NCBI RefSeq assembly: GCF_017299535.1
Contig: NZ_CP071238.1
Span: 1,116,001 to 1,180,000, forward strand
Direction of reading: 5' to 3'
DNA from: Serratia marcescens subsp. marcescens ATCC 13880
Lineage (GTDB): Bacteria; Pseudomonadota; Gammaproteobacteria; Enterobacterales; Enterobacteriaceae
Length of the DNA stretch: 64,000 bases
The notes beneath the pieces were generated by a model. That model saw only the letters and a program-made list of their open reading frames with translations, was not told the DNA's origin and did no database searches. This document shows positions 28,190 to 37,633 of the stretch, piece after piece (the stretch's first letter is position 1; every line of letters begins with the position of its first letter). A program made the translations under genes and the position numbers.

Positions 28190-30901
28190 TCATTTCCTGG
28201 GTTTAAAACGCAGCAGCCGGTTGGCGTTGCTGACCACGGTAATGGACGACAGCGCCATCGCCGCGCCCGCCACCACCGGGCTGAGCAGCGTGCCGGTCAG
28301 AGGGTAGAGCACGCCGGCGGCGATCGGGATGCCCAGCGTATTGTAGATAAAGGCGCCGAACAGGTTCTGCTTCATGTTGCGCAGCGTGGCCTTCGACAGT
28401 TCCACCGCATCCGCCACGCCGTGCAGGCTGTGGCGCATCAGGGTGATGGCGGCGGTCTCGATGGCGATGTCGCTGCCGCCGCCCATCGCGATGCCCACGT
28501 CGGCCTGCGCCAGCGCCGGGGCGTCGTTGATGCCGTCGCCGACCATCGCCACGCGCTGGCCCTGCGCCTGCAGCTGCTTGATCGCCGCCGCTTTGCCGTC
28601 CGGCAGCACGCCGGCAATCACCCGATCGATACCGGCCTCTTTGGCGATGGCGTTGGCGGTTACCGGGTTGTCGCCGGTCAGCATCACCAACTGATACCCC
28701 TGTTGGTGCAGGCGCTGCAGCGCCGCGACGCTGTCCTCGCGCAGCGGATCGCGAATGGCGAACAGCGCGGCCGGTTTACCGTCCACGGCCAGCAGCACCG
28801 GCGTCACGCCGCGTTCGGCCTGGGCGCGCATCGGCGCTTCCAGTTCGGCGGTCACGACCTGATGCTGCTCCAGCAGCGCGGCGTTGCCCAGCAGCACCTG
28901 AACGCCGTCGATCTCCCCGCTGACGCCGGCGCCGCGCAGGGTGCGGAACTGCGCTACCTGCGGCAGCGTTTGCCCGGCGGCGCGTTCCATGATGGCGCGC
29001 GCCAGCGGGTGGTTGGAGCCTTGTTCCAGCGCGGCGGCCCAGCCGATCGCCTGCTGTTCGCTGACCTGATTGAAGGTGAGGATCTCCACCACCTGCGGTT
29101 TCCCTTCGGTCAGGGTGCCGGTTTTGTCGAACACCAGGGTGTCCAGCTGGCTGGCCTGCTGCAGGGCGTCGGCGTCGCGCACCAGCACGCCGAACTCCGC
29201 CGCGCGGCCGACGCCGGAGATGATCGACATCGGCGTTGCCAGGCCCAATGCGCACGGGCAGGCGATGATCAGCACCGTGGTGGCGATCACCAGCGTATAG
29301 ACCAGCTGCGGCTGCGGGCCGAAGAAGTACCACATCGCCGCGCTGAACAGCGCGATCGCCACCACCGCCGGCACGAACACCGCCGAGACGCGGTCGGCCA
29401 GTTGGCCGATCGCCGGTTTACTGCTCTGCGCCTGACGCACCAGTTTGATGATGCGCGCCAGCGTGGTTTGGCTGCCGATGGCGGCGGCGCGGAACAGCAC
29501 GCTGCCGTCGTCGACCACCGTCCCGGCATGCACCGTATCGCCGGGGCCTTTCTGCTGCGGCACCGCTTCGCCGGTCAGCATCGCTTCATCGAGCCAGACT
29601 TCGCCCTGCTCGATTTCACCGTCGACCGGCACGCGATCGCCGGTGGTCAGCCGCAGCGTCATGCCGAGCTGCACCTCCGCCAGCGGGATATCGCGCTCGC
29701 CGTCGTCGGTCACCTGGCGCGCGGTGGGCGGCGTCAGATCCAGCAGCCGCTCCAGCGCCTGTGAAGAGCGCTGACGGGCGCGCTGCTCCAGCGCATGGCC
29801 GAGGTTGATCAAACCGATGATCATCGCGCTGGCCTCGTAATAGAGGTGGCGCGCCGCCATCGGGAAGAAATCGGGCCAAATGTTGACGGCGATCGAATAA
29901 AGCCAGGCGGCGCCGGTGCCGAGCGCCACCAGGGTGTCCATGGTAGCGCTGCCGTTCATCAGCGCGCGCCAGGCGTTGCGGTAGAAGTGCCCGCCGGCGA
30001 ACACCATCACCGCCAGGGTGATGACGCCGACCAGCAGCCAGGGGCGCTGAGTTTCCGGCGTCAGCGTCATGCTGCCGCCGAACAGCCCCCAGGCCATCAG
30101 CGGGATACCCAACGCCAGACCGAGCGCCGCCTGCCAGCTAAAGCGCTTCATGTTGGCGCGTGCGGTCTGCTGCTGGCGCTCGCGGCGTTCGGTCTCGTCC
30201 TGAATCATCTCGGCGCCGTAGCCGGCTTTTTCCACCGCCGCCACCAGCGCTTGCGCATCGGCGGCGCCGGTCACCAGCGCGCTGCGTTCCGCCAGGTTGA
30301 CGCGCGCGTGCTCTACGCCGGGTACGCTTTGCAGCGCCAGCTGCACTTTATTGACGCAGCTGGCGCAGGTCATGCCGCTGAGCAGCAGCTGTACGCTGTC
30401 GTCCGCGCTGTCGGTTGCCGGAAGGGAAGGTTGCGCCGCTGGCTGAACGTCCGGCAACGAAGGTGTTGCGTCAGTCAACGGCTCAGTTTTTGGGGCGGCG
30501 GCGCCTGCTACGCTGGCGTGATAACCGGCATCTTCCACCGCGGCGATCAGCGTTTGCGGATCGGCATCGCCATACACTTTCGCGCTGTCGATAGCGACGT
30601 CGGCGGCGAATACGCCCGGCACCGCCTCCAGCGCCTTGCGGGTGGTGCCGACGCAGTGCATGCAGCTCAGACCGCTCAGCTGCAGTTCGGTATCGGCGTG
30701 CGGCGCGACTTCGGCCTGATAACCGGCGGCGATCACGCTGTCGATCAGCGCGCTGTCCGGTGCGTCGCCGGTCACTTTGGCGTAATGGACGTTAACCTCC
30801 GCCTGTTCGACATCGCTGCGGCTTTCCAGGGCTTTTTTCACCCGCTGCGCGCAGTTCATGCAGGACAGCCCCTGCAATGCCAGCATAGTGGTGTGTGACA
30901 T
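28190..30901 (-). CDS. copA: CopA, Cu(I)-exporting P1B-type ATPase
   Basis: Inner-membrane copper exporter of 903 residues (E. coli 834). It has three N-terminal heavy-metal domains, against two in E. coli: C14/C17 (GLSCMNC), C80/C83 (GLSCMHC) and C179/C182 (GMTCASC). An Ala/Pro-rich linker joins domains 2 and 3. The ATPase core has the CPC copper motif ([13 protein letters not shown]), the phosphorylated Asp in [11 protein letters not shown], and late membrane motifs [11 protein letters not shown] and [21 protein letters not shown] precedes the start. A CueR box with a MerR-type promoter lies upstream. A likely -1 frameshift site lies at the domain 2 boundary. Confidence 0.97.
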   Translation of the reverse strand: MSHTTMLALQGLSCMNCAQRVKKALESRSDVEQAEVNVHYAKVTGDAPDSALIDSVIAAGYQAEVAPHADTELQLSGLSCMHCVGTTRKALEAVPGVFAADVAIDSAKVYGDADPQTLIAAVEDAGYHASVAGAAAPKTEPLTDATPSLPDVQPAAQPSLPATDSADDSVQLLLSGMTCASCVNKVQLALQSVPGVEHARVNLAERSALVTGAADAQALVAAVEKAGYGAEMIQDETERRERQQQTARANMKRFSWQAALGLALGIPLMAWGLFGGSMTLTPETQRPWLLVGVITLAVMVFAGGHFYRNAWRALMNGSATMDTLVALGTGAAWLYSIAVNIWPDFFPMAARHLYYEASAMIIGLINLGHALEQRARQRSSQALERLLDLTPPTARQVTDDGERDIPLAEVQLGMTLRLTTGDRVPVDGEIEQGEVWLDEAMLTGEAVPQQKGPGDTVHAGTVVDDGSVLFRAAAIGSQTTLARIIKLVRQAQSSKPAIGQLADRVSAVFVPAVVAIALFSAAMWYFFGPQPQLVYTLVIATTVLIIACPCALGLATPMSIISGVGRAAEFGVLVRDADALQQASQLDTLVFDKTGTLTEGKPQVVEILTFNQVSEQQAIGWAAALEQGSNHPLARAIMERAAGQTLPQVAQFRTLRGAGVSGEIDGVQVLLGNAALLEQHQVVTAELEAPMRAQAERGVTPVLLAVDGKPAALFAIRDPLREDSVAALQRLHQQGYQLVMLTGDNPVTANAIAKEAGIDRVIAGVLPDGKAAAIKQLQAQGQRVAMVGDGINDAPALAQADVGIAMGGGSDIAIETAAITLMRHSLHGVADAVELSKATLRNMKQNLFGAFIYNTLGIPIAAGVLYPLTGTLLSPVVAGAAMALSSITVVSNANRLLRFKPRK
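30414..30494 (-). promoter_or_regulatory. Predicted -1 frameshift site in copA giving a two-domain copper chaperone
   Basis: The slippery heptamer C CCA AAA (30494 down to 30488) is in frame at Pro137-Lys138, immediately after metal-binding domain 2. After a -1 slip the next codons are AAC and then TGA (30485-30483), giving a 139-residue product with both first CxxC domains. Downstream, GTTGCCGG (30458-30451) can pair with GCAAC just upstream of it or with CCGGCAAC (30421-30414). In E. coli copA, a CCCAAAG slip after domain 1 is known to give the chaperone CopA(Z). Function here is inferred. Confidence 0.6.
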
Positions 30902-30969
30902 GATTGGACTCCTTGCTTAGAAGGCGGTGTTTAAAGGTTGACCGCCTGACCTGTTTTCACTAAGAAGGG

Positions 30970-31000
30970 AGCTTAAACCTTCCAGCAAGGGTAAGGTCAA
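30970..31000 (-). promoter_or_regulatory. CueR-controlled copA promoter
   Basis: The dyad ACCTTCCAGCAAGGGTAAGGT minus one base (30977-30997) matches the CueR box; its key arms are ACCTT and AAGGT. On the minus strand, -35 TTGACC (31000-30995) and -10 TAAGCT (30975-30970) are separated by 19 bases, the stretched spacer typical of MerR-family activation. Copper-bound CueR would activate copA from here. Confidence 0.87.
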
Positions 31001-31062
31001 GGCGGTTTTTACTTGCGCGGGCGTGACGGTCGTTTTGTGTTGTATGACAAGGCGTTTTATCG

Positions 31063-31100
31063 GCGGCAGCGCGGTCGGCTTACCCGAACCGCGCTGCCGC
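31063..31100. terminator. Strong hairpin after pigN
   Basis: Stem GCGGCAGCGCGGT/ACCGCGCTGCCGC (31063-31075 and 31088-31100), with further pairing of CGG/CCG inside. It starts 7 bases past the pigN stop. No T run follows on either strand, so it may stabilise the pig mRNA end or cause only partial termination before copA. Confidence 0.55.
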
Positions 31101-31107
31101 GTTGGAG

Positions 31108-31836
31108 TTACAGCACGAAAGGAATGAAACACTTAACCTGACGTTTATAGTTGCGCCAGACCTCGCCGTAGCGCTTCTCGGCCATTTTCTCGCTTTTGGG
31201 AATGGCGTCGGCGAAATACTGCACCAGGTTAGTCAGCGGTGCGATCAGGCCAAACAGGTTGCCGGCAAGCAGCCCGAAGCTGACGAAAATAAGAAAGTCG
31301 CCGAAATAATTCGGATGGCGCGCCAATCCCCAAAAGCCACTGTTCAGCAACCGGCCTTTATTGTTCGGATCCTGTTTGAAGCGCCGTTTTTGATAATCGC
31401 TGCCGAAGTGGAACAGCGTGCCTATCAGGTAGACCCCAATGGCCAGCCATTGCAGCGCGCCCCACGTCCCCTGCAGTTGGCTGGCCCAGTAAAAGGGCAG
31501 GCAGTACAGGCCGCCGAAGATCATGACCATCATCACCGCCAGCCAGGGCACCTGCTGCGTGGGCATCACGTCCTTGAGTTTGGCCGCGGCGGTGTTGCCG
31601 TACCAACGTGTCAGCACGATGTTCATGCGCAGCAGGTACAGGCCGACCATAAGAAGGATCAGGGCTTTGTGGCTCAGATCGCCCTCGCCGAAATAGCAAT
31701 AGACCAGGGTAACCGGCCCCATGGCGTTGAACCCCCACAGGAACATCGGGCGAGTGTCCTGGGCGCCGCGGCTGGTAATAAACGCCAGCAGGGCAAGGAT
31801 CAACAAAACAACGGCCAAAGCAATCCATACATTCAT
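31108..31836 (-). CDS. pigN: PigN, membrane protein needed for the last MBC O-methylation
   Basis: 242-residue integral membrane protein with about six hydrophobic segments. The C-terminal half has the motif GLARHPNYFGDFLIF and a later WRNYKRQVKCFIPFVL, the pattern of the DUF1295/steroid-reductase-like and isoprenylcysteine-methyltransferase-like families. In Serratia, loss of pigN or pigF gives norprodigiosin, so PigN works with the methyltransferase PigF in converting HBC to MBC; its exact chemistry is unsettled. It is the last gene of the cluster, 18 bases after pigM, and is followed by a hairpin and then copA. Confidence 0.93.
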   Translation of the reverse strand: MNVWIALAVVLLILALLAFITSRGAQDTRPMFLWGFNAMGPVTLVYCYFGEGDLSHKALILLMVGLYLLRMNIVLTRWYGNTAAAKLKDVMPTQQVPWLAVMMVMIFGGLYCLPFYWASQLQGTWGALQWLAIGVYLIGTLFHFGSDYQKRRFKQDPNNKGRLLNSGFWGLARHPNYFGDFLIFVSFGLLAGNLFGLIAPLTNLVQYFADAIPKSEKMAEKRYGEVWRNYKRQVKCFIPFVL

Positions 31837-31854
31837 TGTGTTCTCCTCAGCGGA

Positions 31855-32913
31855 TTAGGGGGAATCGTTCCCCGAGTGCGCGTATTCGCCGGATGGCGGC
31901 GCGGTCAAAATGCTTTGCCAACTGCGTCTGGGCGCTGCGCTGCCCCATTGTTGCAGGTGGCCGAAGCGGGCAAAAAACACCGGGGGAGCGCTGAGCGCCA
32001 GGGTTGCTGCGAGCTCGCGACGCGCCTCGGCGTGTTGCACCAGAACGCTGATCGGATGCAATCCCCAACCCCAGTGTTGCAGCGTGAGCCACAGACGCCC
32101 AAGCCGCATGCCGGTGGCGAACAGGTGCTCGGCACTTTCGTCGTTCAGACACAGCGCCAGGTATTGCGGGCCTTCCGCGACGCGTTGCGCCAGCCCTTGC
32201 GCCATATAAGCCGGCAGGCGCAGCCCGGTCGCCAGCCGGCTTAAGCGAGGATGAAACGCCACTTGAAAGAAGCGCTTGAATGCTGGGGATACCGGGCCAA
32301 ACAGGTGGTGCAGGTGAAAACCGTCGTCGGTAGGCTGCCGTTCGTTGAAGCGGATGTATTGATAGGTTTCCCGCCAGGCTTGGCGATCCGAGAAATCGAG
32401 CGCGGCGTGACGAGCGGTGAGCTGCGCGACCCGACGGCGAGCGCGTTCGTCACCTGCGATACTGAGTGAACTCGCCGTTCCGTCGAACAAGGTCTGCAGC
32501 TGCATCCGCTGCGCTTCATTGATTGGCGTAGGCTGATAGGCCGCCCGTGCGGTATGCCGCTCGCCGATCAGCTGCGCCAATTGGCGATGGGCGGCGCGAT
32601 CGGGCGCGGCAGGCGCGGCGGGGGCAAAGCTCAGTAAATGCGTGGGGCCATTCTCCCAACGCCAGGCGAGAGGCGAGCCTGCACAGTTGAGCAGCGCGCT
32701 GAGGTACTCGAAGAAAATCCCGCAGCTCATCAGCATCTCGCGTTCCAGCGAAGGCAGGCTCTGCAAGGCGCGACGGCGGTCGATAGCCAACCGGCCACAT
32801 CGGGCGTCGGCGTCATAGTGGAGAGACCAGGGTTGACAGTTGTGTGAAGAGGGCGCCTGCCGCGCGATGTCCACGGCCTGTTGCAGCGCCGCGGCGAAAA
32901 GGTCTTGGGTCAT
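31855..32913 (-). CDS. pigM: PigM, nitroreductase-like oxidoreductase of the bipyrrole branch
   Basis: 352 residues of the flavin nitroreductase-like fold, with an early ARQAPSSHNCQPWSL motif typical of that family and a C-terminal GMRLGRLWLTLQHWGWGLHP stretch. PigM is assigned to oxidation of 4-hydroxy-2,2'-bipyrrole-5-methanol (HBM) to the aldehyde HBC. The ATG at 32913 overlaps the pigL stop as ATGA, which decides the start over the longer frame at 33030. The low similarity to well-studied nitroreductases leaves the cofactor inferred. Confidence 0.93.
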   Translation of the reverse strand: MTQDLFAAALQQAVDIARQAPSSHNCQPWSLHYDADARCGRLAIDRRRALQSLPSLEREMLMSCGIFFEYLSALLNCAGSPLAWRWENGPTHLLSFAPAAPAAPDRAAHRQLAQLIGERHTARAAYQPTPINEAQRMQLQTLFDGTASSLSIAGDERARRRVAQLTARHAALDFSDRQAWRETYQYIRFNERQPTDDGFHLHHLFGPVSPAFKRFFQVAFHPRLSRLATGLRLPAYMAQGLAQRVAEGPQYLALCLNDESAEHLFATGMRLGRLWLTLQHWGWGLHPISVLVQHAEARRELAATLALSAPPVFFARFGHLQQWGSAAPRRSWQSILTAPPSGEYAHSGNDSP

Positions 32914-33557
32914 GATAAGGCTCCGAAAGCGGAAGGGGTGGGCAGGGAAAATACGGTAACGTTCGCTCTGAACGACATGCTCTCCTCCGCCGGAAAGCAG
33001 AGTGCGCATGTCCAGTCCAGGCTGCGCCACAGCCAGAAGCGTCTGCTCGGCAAACTGCCGTCGGCGCTTGAGACCAACCCGGTGCGCCAGTCGATGCCGA
33101 TCGTCCGCAATTCGTAGGGCAGACCGCGGCCGTGGCTTTTTAAAAATGCTTCGCGAATGGCCCAGACGGCGCAGGCCTGTATGCGTCCCAATCGCTGTTC
33201 CGCCTCGCTAAAGGCCCAGCGCAGCGCCGCGCCGGAGAAGGGGCGATAATACTGCAGATCGATGCCGAGCGGGATATCGCCGGTGGCGCTGGCGTACCAG
33301 GCAAGCGAATGGCTGAGGGAAACGTGGCGGCGTCCCAGCAGGAGGTGTTCGCCGAACGGTTGTCCACTCGCCTCATGGCGCAGCGTAAAGCCGGTTGCGT
33401 GCCCCTGGCACCATGTCCAGTTCAGCAGCGCGACGGCCTGCGCCCGCGCGAGGTTTTTCACCGCCGACAGAGGCCGCAATCCCCGAACGGCGGCGCAGCG
33501 GTGGGCGCCGCCCAGGGCGATGACGATACGCGGCGCCACGCTAAGCTCGATAACCAT
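32910..33557 (-). CDS. pigL: PigL, 4'-phosphopantetheinyl transferase
   Basis: 215-residue Sfp-type transferase that moves the phosphopantetheine arm from CoA to the carrier domains of PigG and PigH. The magnesium-binding motif is GIDLQYY, and the second motif is WAIREAFLKSHGRGLPY, where Arg replaces the usual Lys before Glu. HVSLSHSLAW precedes them. The start at 33557 lies 17 bases inside the end of pigK; an in-frame ATG at 33617 would make 235 residues and cannot be excluded. The stop overlaps the pigM start. Confidence 0.94.
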   Translation of the reverse strand: MVIELSVAPRIVIALGGAHRCAAVRGLRPLSAVKNLARAQAVALLNWTWCQGHATGFTLRHEASGQPFGEHLLLGRRHVSLSHSLAWYASATGDIPLGIDLQYYRPFSGAALRWAFSEAEQRLGRIQACAVWAIREAFLKSHGRGLPYELRTIGIDWRTGLVSSADGSLPSRRFWLWRSLDWTCALCFPAEESMSFRANVTVFSLPTPSAFGALS

Positions 33558-33855
33558 CGGCGATGCGTTCTCCGCTGATTTCGTCAACGACTTCCGCCAA
33601 CTGATTAAAGCGTTCAACCAGGCTTTGAAACAGCGGGGTTTGCATCTCGCGCTCGAACATTTTCAGCGAGTTCAGCTGAATGATTTCGATAAAGTGAAAC
33701 GGCGCCTCCGCCGAAGGGCTGACTTCGATGACATCGAAGGCGCGTACCGCGTCGAGGTGGCGGCAAGCCTGGTAATCGGTCGTCTCCACCCAGTCGCGAA
33801 ACGCGGCGCGGTGGGCGATGTCTTTTAGCCGAATCTTATGGACGATAATGTGCAT
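33541..33855 (-). CDS. pigK: PigK, RedY/HapK-like accessory protein
   Basis: 104-residue protein of the RedY/HapK type (a small ferredoxin-like fold related to dimeric alpha-beta barrel proteins), beginning MHIIVHKIRLKD. The function is not proven; it is thought to assist the bipyrrole branch as a chaperone or accessory protein. The ATG at 33855 is chosen by the family N-terminus and is 13 bases from the pigJ stop. The 3' end overlaps pigL by 17 bases. Confidence 0.9.
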   Translation of the reverse strand: MHIIVHKIRLKDIAHRAAFRDWVETTDYQACRHLDAVRAFDVIEVSPSAEAPFHFIEIIQLNSLKMFEREMQTPLFQSLVERFNQLAEVVDEISGERIADGYRA

Positions 33856-33868
33856 CTGGGCGGCCTTT

Positions 33869-36157
33869 TTAAACGGGTTGATGGATAAGCAAATGGTAAT
33901 TGATGCCACCGGTGCCAAAGCCGTTGATCGCCGCCCGACGTCCGTCTTCACCGTGTGGCCAGTCGAGCGCGATTTGCGGGATTTCGGCCGGGATCGCCGC
34001 CAGCGGCAGTTCGGCGTTCAATGTCGCCACCGGCGTGGGCGGGATTTGACCGTGTTCGAAAGCGCTCAGCACTTTGCACAGGCTGAGCGCGCCGGCGCCG
34101 GCGAAACAGTGGCCGAAGTTGTACTTCACCGAGCCGATGTACAAAGGGGCGCGCGCGGCGCGGCGATACCCCTGATGCAATGACGCGACTTCTGCCCGAT
34201 CGCCCAGTTCGGTGCCGGTGCCGTGCGCTTCGAGATACTGTATCTGGCGCGCTTCGACGGCGCTCAGGCTCTGGGTTTTTTCGATTGCCAACGCCTGGCC
34301 CTCGGGATCGGGCGCGGTCATGGAATAGCTGTCGCAAGATCCCGATATCGCTTCGATGGTGGCGATGGCCCGCGATGTCGCCTGGCCGGTCAGAATGAAG
34401 AAGCCGCCACCGTCGCCGGGAGTAAAACCGTCGGCTTGTCGGGCGAAAGGTCGCATACGCGAAGCGGAAAGCATCATCTGCGCGCTGCACAGCACCATAT
34501 CGCGTTCGAGCGTCGCCGTTTCTATGCCGCCGACGAGCACCGCATCGTAGCGGCCGGCCTGTAATGCCCTGACCGCATTGTGCAAGGCGGCCAGCGAACT
34601 GGCGCAGGCCGCCTCGACCGCGTAGCAGTCCGCCTCGACGCCGAGCTGTTGCGCCAACAGCTGCGCGGTGCCGAGGCCGCAGGCGCCATGCCAGCTCCAG
34701 CGGTTGATCGCGGGTTGGGGCGGTGGCGAAAGGGAGACGCCGGCGGGAGGCAACGCCGGCCACAGGGCGCGCATGGCCTGTTGTCGATCGGCGCTCAAAG
34801 ACAGGTTGCTGGCGACGATAATGGCGATGCGTTCAAAGCGTCGCAGGCTGTCGGGCCACGCCGCGCAGCCGTTGAGGGCGTGCAGTTGTGTGACGTCGAG
34901 GCGCTGTTTTTTGGCCGGCATCATAGGCCGCGTCAGCTCAAGCCGCACCGGATCGTGCGTTGGGAAGCACATGGCGTGAGCGGTGTAGGCGCTGAGCTTT
35001 TGCGGCGTGGGGCGCACGAAGGCGCCGGGGTGCAGCTGCTCGGGGCTGTGATCGCGCAGGGCGTCCTCCCCGTTGCGCAAGGCCTGCCAGAAACGCGCTT
35101 TATCCAGCCCCTGCGCGGTGATGGGCTGATAGTCGATGATGCTGATGCGTGGCGAAGCCGTCGGTTTTAATGAGGGGGGAGACGCCGCGTCGATCCGCCA
35201 GCGGTAGCCGGTGAACGAGTGGCCGGCGCACGCCTGTTGCCGTTGCAACAGCATGTCGAGGAGATGGCAGAAAACCTGATTGGCGCCGGCAAAATAGCCG
35301 GCGCTCGGCGCGGCATCCTGCCGTTCGGCGATCAGGGTCGACAATTGCGCGATCGCTGGCCATCCCTGTTCCTGAGCGACGTCCAGCGGGCAAACGACCA
35401 GGCTGATCGCGCCCTCCAGCCAACAGGCCGAAGAGGAAACGCCCTGCGCCAACAGCATGTCCGCCTGAGGTTGATGGTGGAAGCATTGTACGGCGGTCAG
35501 CACCGCCATGCGGCTGTCGGCATGGCGAAAACAGTCTTGTGCCAGCTGCAGCAAGCGCAGGCCGCCCAGATCGGCGCCGTCGAGGGTTTGGCATTTACCG
35601 CGCGTGCGGGCGAAATGGGCGATGCGCGCGGGAATGCTGGAGGCCATTTCCCCCACGCGATCGTGGGATGAACTGCCGAACGCCTGGGCCAGCGGCTGTT
35701 TGTAATCGTCAATCCGGCGCATGACCGCCGCCGGTGAGAGCCCCTGAGCGTCAAGCCGTTCGGCCAGCCTGCGCAGCGCGCCGATTTTGGTGGCGTTGCG
35801 ATAGGCGGCATCACTGCCCAAATGGGTGGCGCAAAATTGATCGCAGCGGTCGCGCAACGCGTCGGATAACGTCAGATGCTGCATGGCGGCGGAGGCGGCC
35901 TGCAGCGCCAGGCGGGTCTCGCGGCTGACCGCCAGTCGAAACAGCGGCGGGATGGCGAATTTTTTGAAATCAAACGCGGCGTCGTCGATCTGGCGGCCGC
36001 GGATCGGCGCGGCCGCATCGCTCCACGGCATCGGCGGCGGGGCGTCGAACAGCGCCGACCAGGCGGCGCCGTTGGACAGATCGATACGATCGATGCCGGG
36101 CAGTGCGCAGCCGATGCCGACCAGCGCCAGCGGCGCGGCATGAATTTCCTGGTTCAT
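33869..36157 (-). CDS. pigJ: PigJ, ketosynthase of the bipyrrole branch
   Basis: 762-residue beta-ketoacyl synthase that condenses the pyrrolyl thioester from PigG with a malonyl unit on PigH. Two KS-like halves are visible. The C-terminal half has the full triad: Cys518 in EAACASSL, His645 in [11 protein letters not shown] and His683 in [10 protein letters not shown]. The N-terminal half starts with the KS-like [14 protein letters not shown] but has no Cys-His-His set. The start ATG at 36157 overlaps the pigI stop as ATGA. Confidence 0.95.
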   Translation of the reverse strand: MNQEIHAAPLALVGIGCALPGIDRIDLSNGAAWSALFDAPPPMPWSDAAAPIRGRQIDDAAFDFKKFAIPPLFRLAVSRETRLALQAASAAMQHLTLSDALRDRCDQFCATHLGSDAAYRNATKIGALRRLAERLDAQGLSPAAVMRRIDDYKQPLAQAFGSSSHDRVGEMASSIPARIAHFARTRGKCQTLDGADLGGLRLLQLAQDCFRHADSRMAVLTAVQCFHHQPQADMLLAQGVSSSACWLEGAISLVVCPLDVAQEQGWPAIAQLSTLIAERQDAAPSAGYFAGANQVFCHLLDMLLQRQQACAGHSFTGYRWRIDAASPPSLKPTASPRISIIDYQPITAQGLDKARFWQALRNGEDALRDHSPEQLHPGAFVRPTPQKLSAYTAHAMCFPTHDPVRLELTRPMMPAKKQRLDVTQLHALNGCAAWPDSLRRFERIAIIVASNLSLSADRQQAMRALWPALPPAGVSLSPPPQPAINRWSWHGACGLGTAQLLAQQLGVEADCYAVEAACASSLAALHNAVRALQAGRYDAVLVGGIETATLERDMVLCSAQMMLSASRMRPFARQADGFTPGDGGGFFILTGQATSRAIATIEAISGSCDSYSMTAPDPEGQALAIEKTQSLSAVEARQIQYLEAHGTGTELGDRAEVASLHQGYRRAARAPLYIGSVKYNFGHCFAGAGALSLCKVLSAFEHGQIPPTPVATLNAELPLAAIPAEIPQIALDWPHGEDGRRAAINGFGTGGINYHLLIHQPV

Positions 36158-37629
36158 CGCGCATTCACCTCGGACAAACGTCCTCTGTCCACCTTGCCGT
36201 TCGCGTTGGTGGGCAGGCTGTCGGCGACCACCAGTTGGCTGGGGAGCATATAGGCGGGCAGCCTGGGCTGCAGGAACTGCTTGAGCTCCAGCAGGTTGGG
36301 GCGGAGCGCGCCGGGATGGAGGGTGATCACGGCGATCAGTTTTTGCTTCAGCTCGCCAAGCTCGACATACAGTGCGGCCTGGCAGACCGAGGGATGGTGA
36401 TGAAGGATCGATTCTATCTCCCCCAATTCCACCCGGTAGCCGTTGATTTTCACCATGTCGTCCAGCCGGCCGCGGTAGACCAGCCCATTCGCCGTCGTCT
36501 CCACCCAGTCGCCGGTCGCGTGGCATTGGCGCGGATGCCATTGCGCTTGCCGCGATGAGGTGACGTTGCTGTAGCCGGGGGTAACGCACGGCCCGCCGAT
36601 CAGCAATTCTCCGCGTCGGCCCGGCGTGCCGTCAATCGGCTGCAGACGCCCCTGCTCATCGACCAACTGCGCCGTCAAGCCGGGCAGCGGATGGCCGATG
36701 GGGATCTGCTCCAGCGTCGCCAACTGCATTCGATCCAGCGCGTAGGCGGTGCAGACATTGGTTTCCGTCGGGCCATACCAGTTGCTGACGCGGCAGCGGG
36801 CCGGCAGATGCGCAACCAGGCGCCTCAGCGCGGCGGCCGGATAAGGCTCTCCGGCGAACGTGACCTGGCGCAGCGTTTTCACCGTCGACGGCGCCAGCAA
36901 CGCGCTCTTTTCCAGCATGGCTAAAATCGAAGGCACGCTATACCACAGGGTGACGCCGTGCGTTTGCAATCCGCGAACGAGAGCCTGGCAATCTTTCTGT
37001 TCATCTTCGCGCACGATCCAGGTCGCGGCGCCGGCACAAACGCCAGCGAACAGATCGAAGGTGCTCAGATCAAAGGCGAAACTGGCATGGTTGGCCAGCA
37101 CGTCGCGCGCCGTCAGTTGTGTATCGCTGACGGCCCAGCCGATGAAAAACGTCAGCATGTCATGGGTGATTTGCACCCCTTTCGGGGTGCCTGTGGAGCC
37201 TGAAGTATAGAGAATGGCGGCGAGGGGAGAGCCGAGCGCGGCGATCGCTTCCGGCCAGGCGCCATCGAGATCGGTGCGGTCATCGAGCGCGTTCAACCAG
37301 CCCTCATCGACGATCAGCGCGGGTGAGGCGGCGGCGATAATGCGTTCGATGCGCGCCGTCGGTTGGCTGAAATCGATAGGGACATAGTGGTTGCCGCTCA
37401 GCCAACATGCGTACATGGCGGCGACGGCGTCGGGCCCTTTCTGCAGGTTGAGCAGCACGGCCTGCTGCTTCAACCCGGCATGTCGCAGCGCCGCCGCCAT
37501 CATGCAGGCGCGATCGGCCAGGCGACGATAGCTCCAGCGCCGATCGCCGCACAGCAGTGCGGTGCTTTCCGGCGCTTGGCGGGCGTGCCGGAACAGGGCC
37601 TCCAGTATCGATGAAATGAAGGTTGCCAT
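36154..37629 (-). CDS. pigI: PigI, L-prolyl-AMP ligase
   Basis: 491-residue stand-alone adenylation enzyme that activates L-proline and loads it onto carrier protein PigG, the first step to MBC. NRPS adenylation motifs are in order: [13 protein letters not shown] (A3), YGPTETNV (A5), TGDWVE (A7), [20 protein letters not shown] (A8) and NANGKVDR with the A10 lysine. The start at 37629 follows pigH by 4 bases. The in-frame extension to 37758 lies inside pigH and is rejected. Confidence 0.96.
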   Translation of the reverse strand: MATFISSILEALFRHARQAPESTALLCGDRRWSYRRLADRACMMAAALRHAGLKQQAVLLNLQKGPDAVAAMYACWLSGNHYVPIDFSQPTARIERIIAAASPALIVDEGWLNALDDRTDLDGAWPEAIAALGSPLAAILYTSGSTGTPKGVQITHDMLTFFIGWAVSDTQLTARDVLANHASFAFDLSTFDLFAGVCAGAATWIVREDEQKDCQALVRGLQTHGVTLWYSVPSILAMLEKSALLAPSTVKTLRQVTFAGEPYPAAALRRLVAHLPARCRVSNWYGPTETNVCTAYALDRMQLATLEQIPIGHPLPGLTAQLVDEQGRLQPIDGTPGRRGELLIGGPCVTPGYSNVTSSRQAQWHPRQCHATGDWVETTANGLVYRGRLDDMVKINGYRVELGEIESILHHHPSVCQAALYVELGELKQKLIAVITLHPGALRPNLLELKQFLQPRLPAYMLPSQLVVADSLPTNANGKVDRGRLSEVNAR

Positions 37630-37633
37630 GATG

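Noticed and set aside
28094..29764. 556-codon plus-strand frame opposite copA
   Set aside because: His/Arg/Gln-rich shadow of copA with no recognisable fold.
30680..30720. E. coli-like CCCAAAG frameshift site after the first CopA metal domain
   Set aside because: No slippery heptamer is present between domains 1 and 2; the only good site is after domain 2.
30902..31107. pigO-like gene or mobile-element remnant at the pigN end
   Set aside because: The 206 bases hold only the hairpin and the copA promoter; no coding sequence, tRNA or insertion-sequence end is visible.
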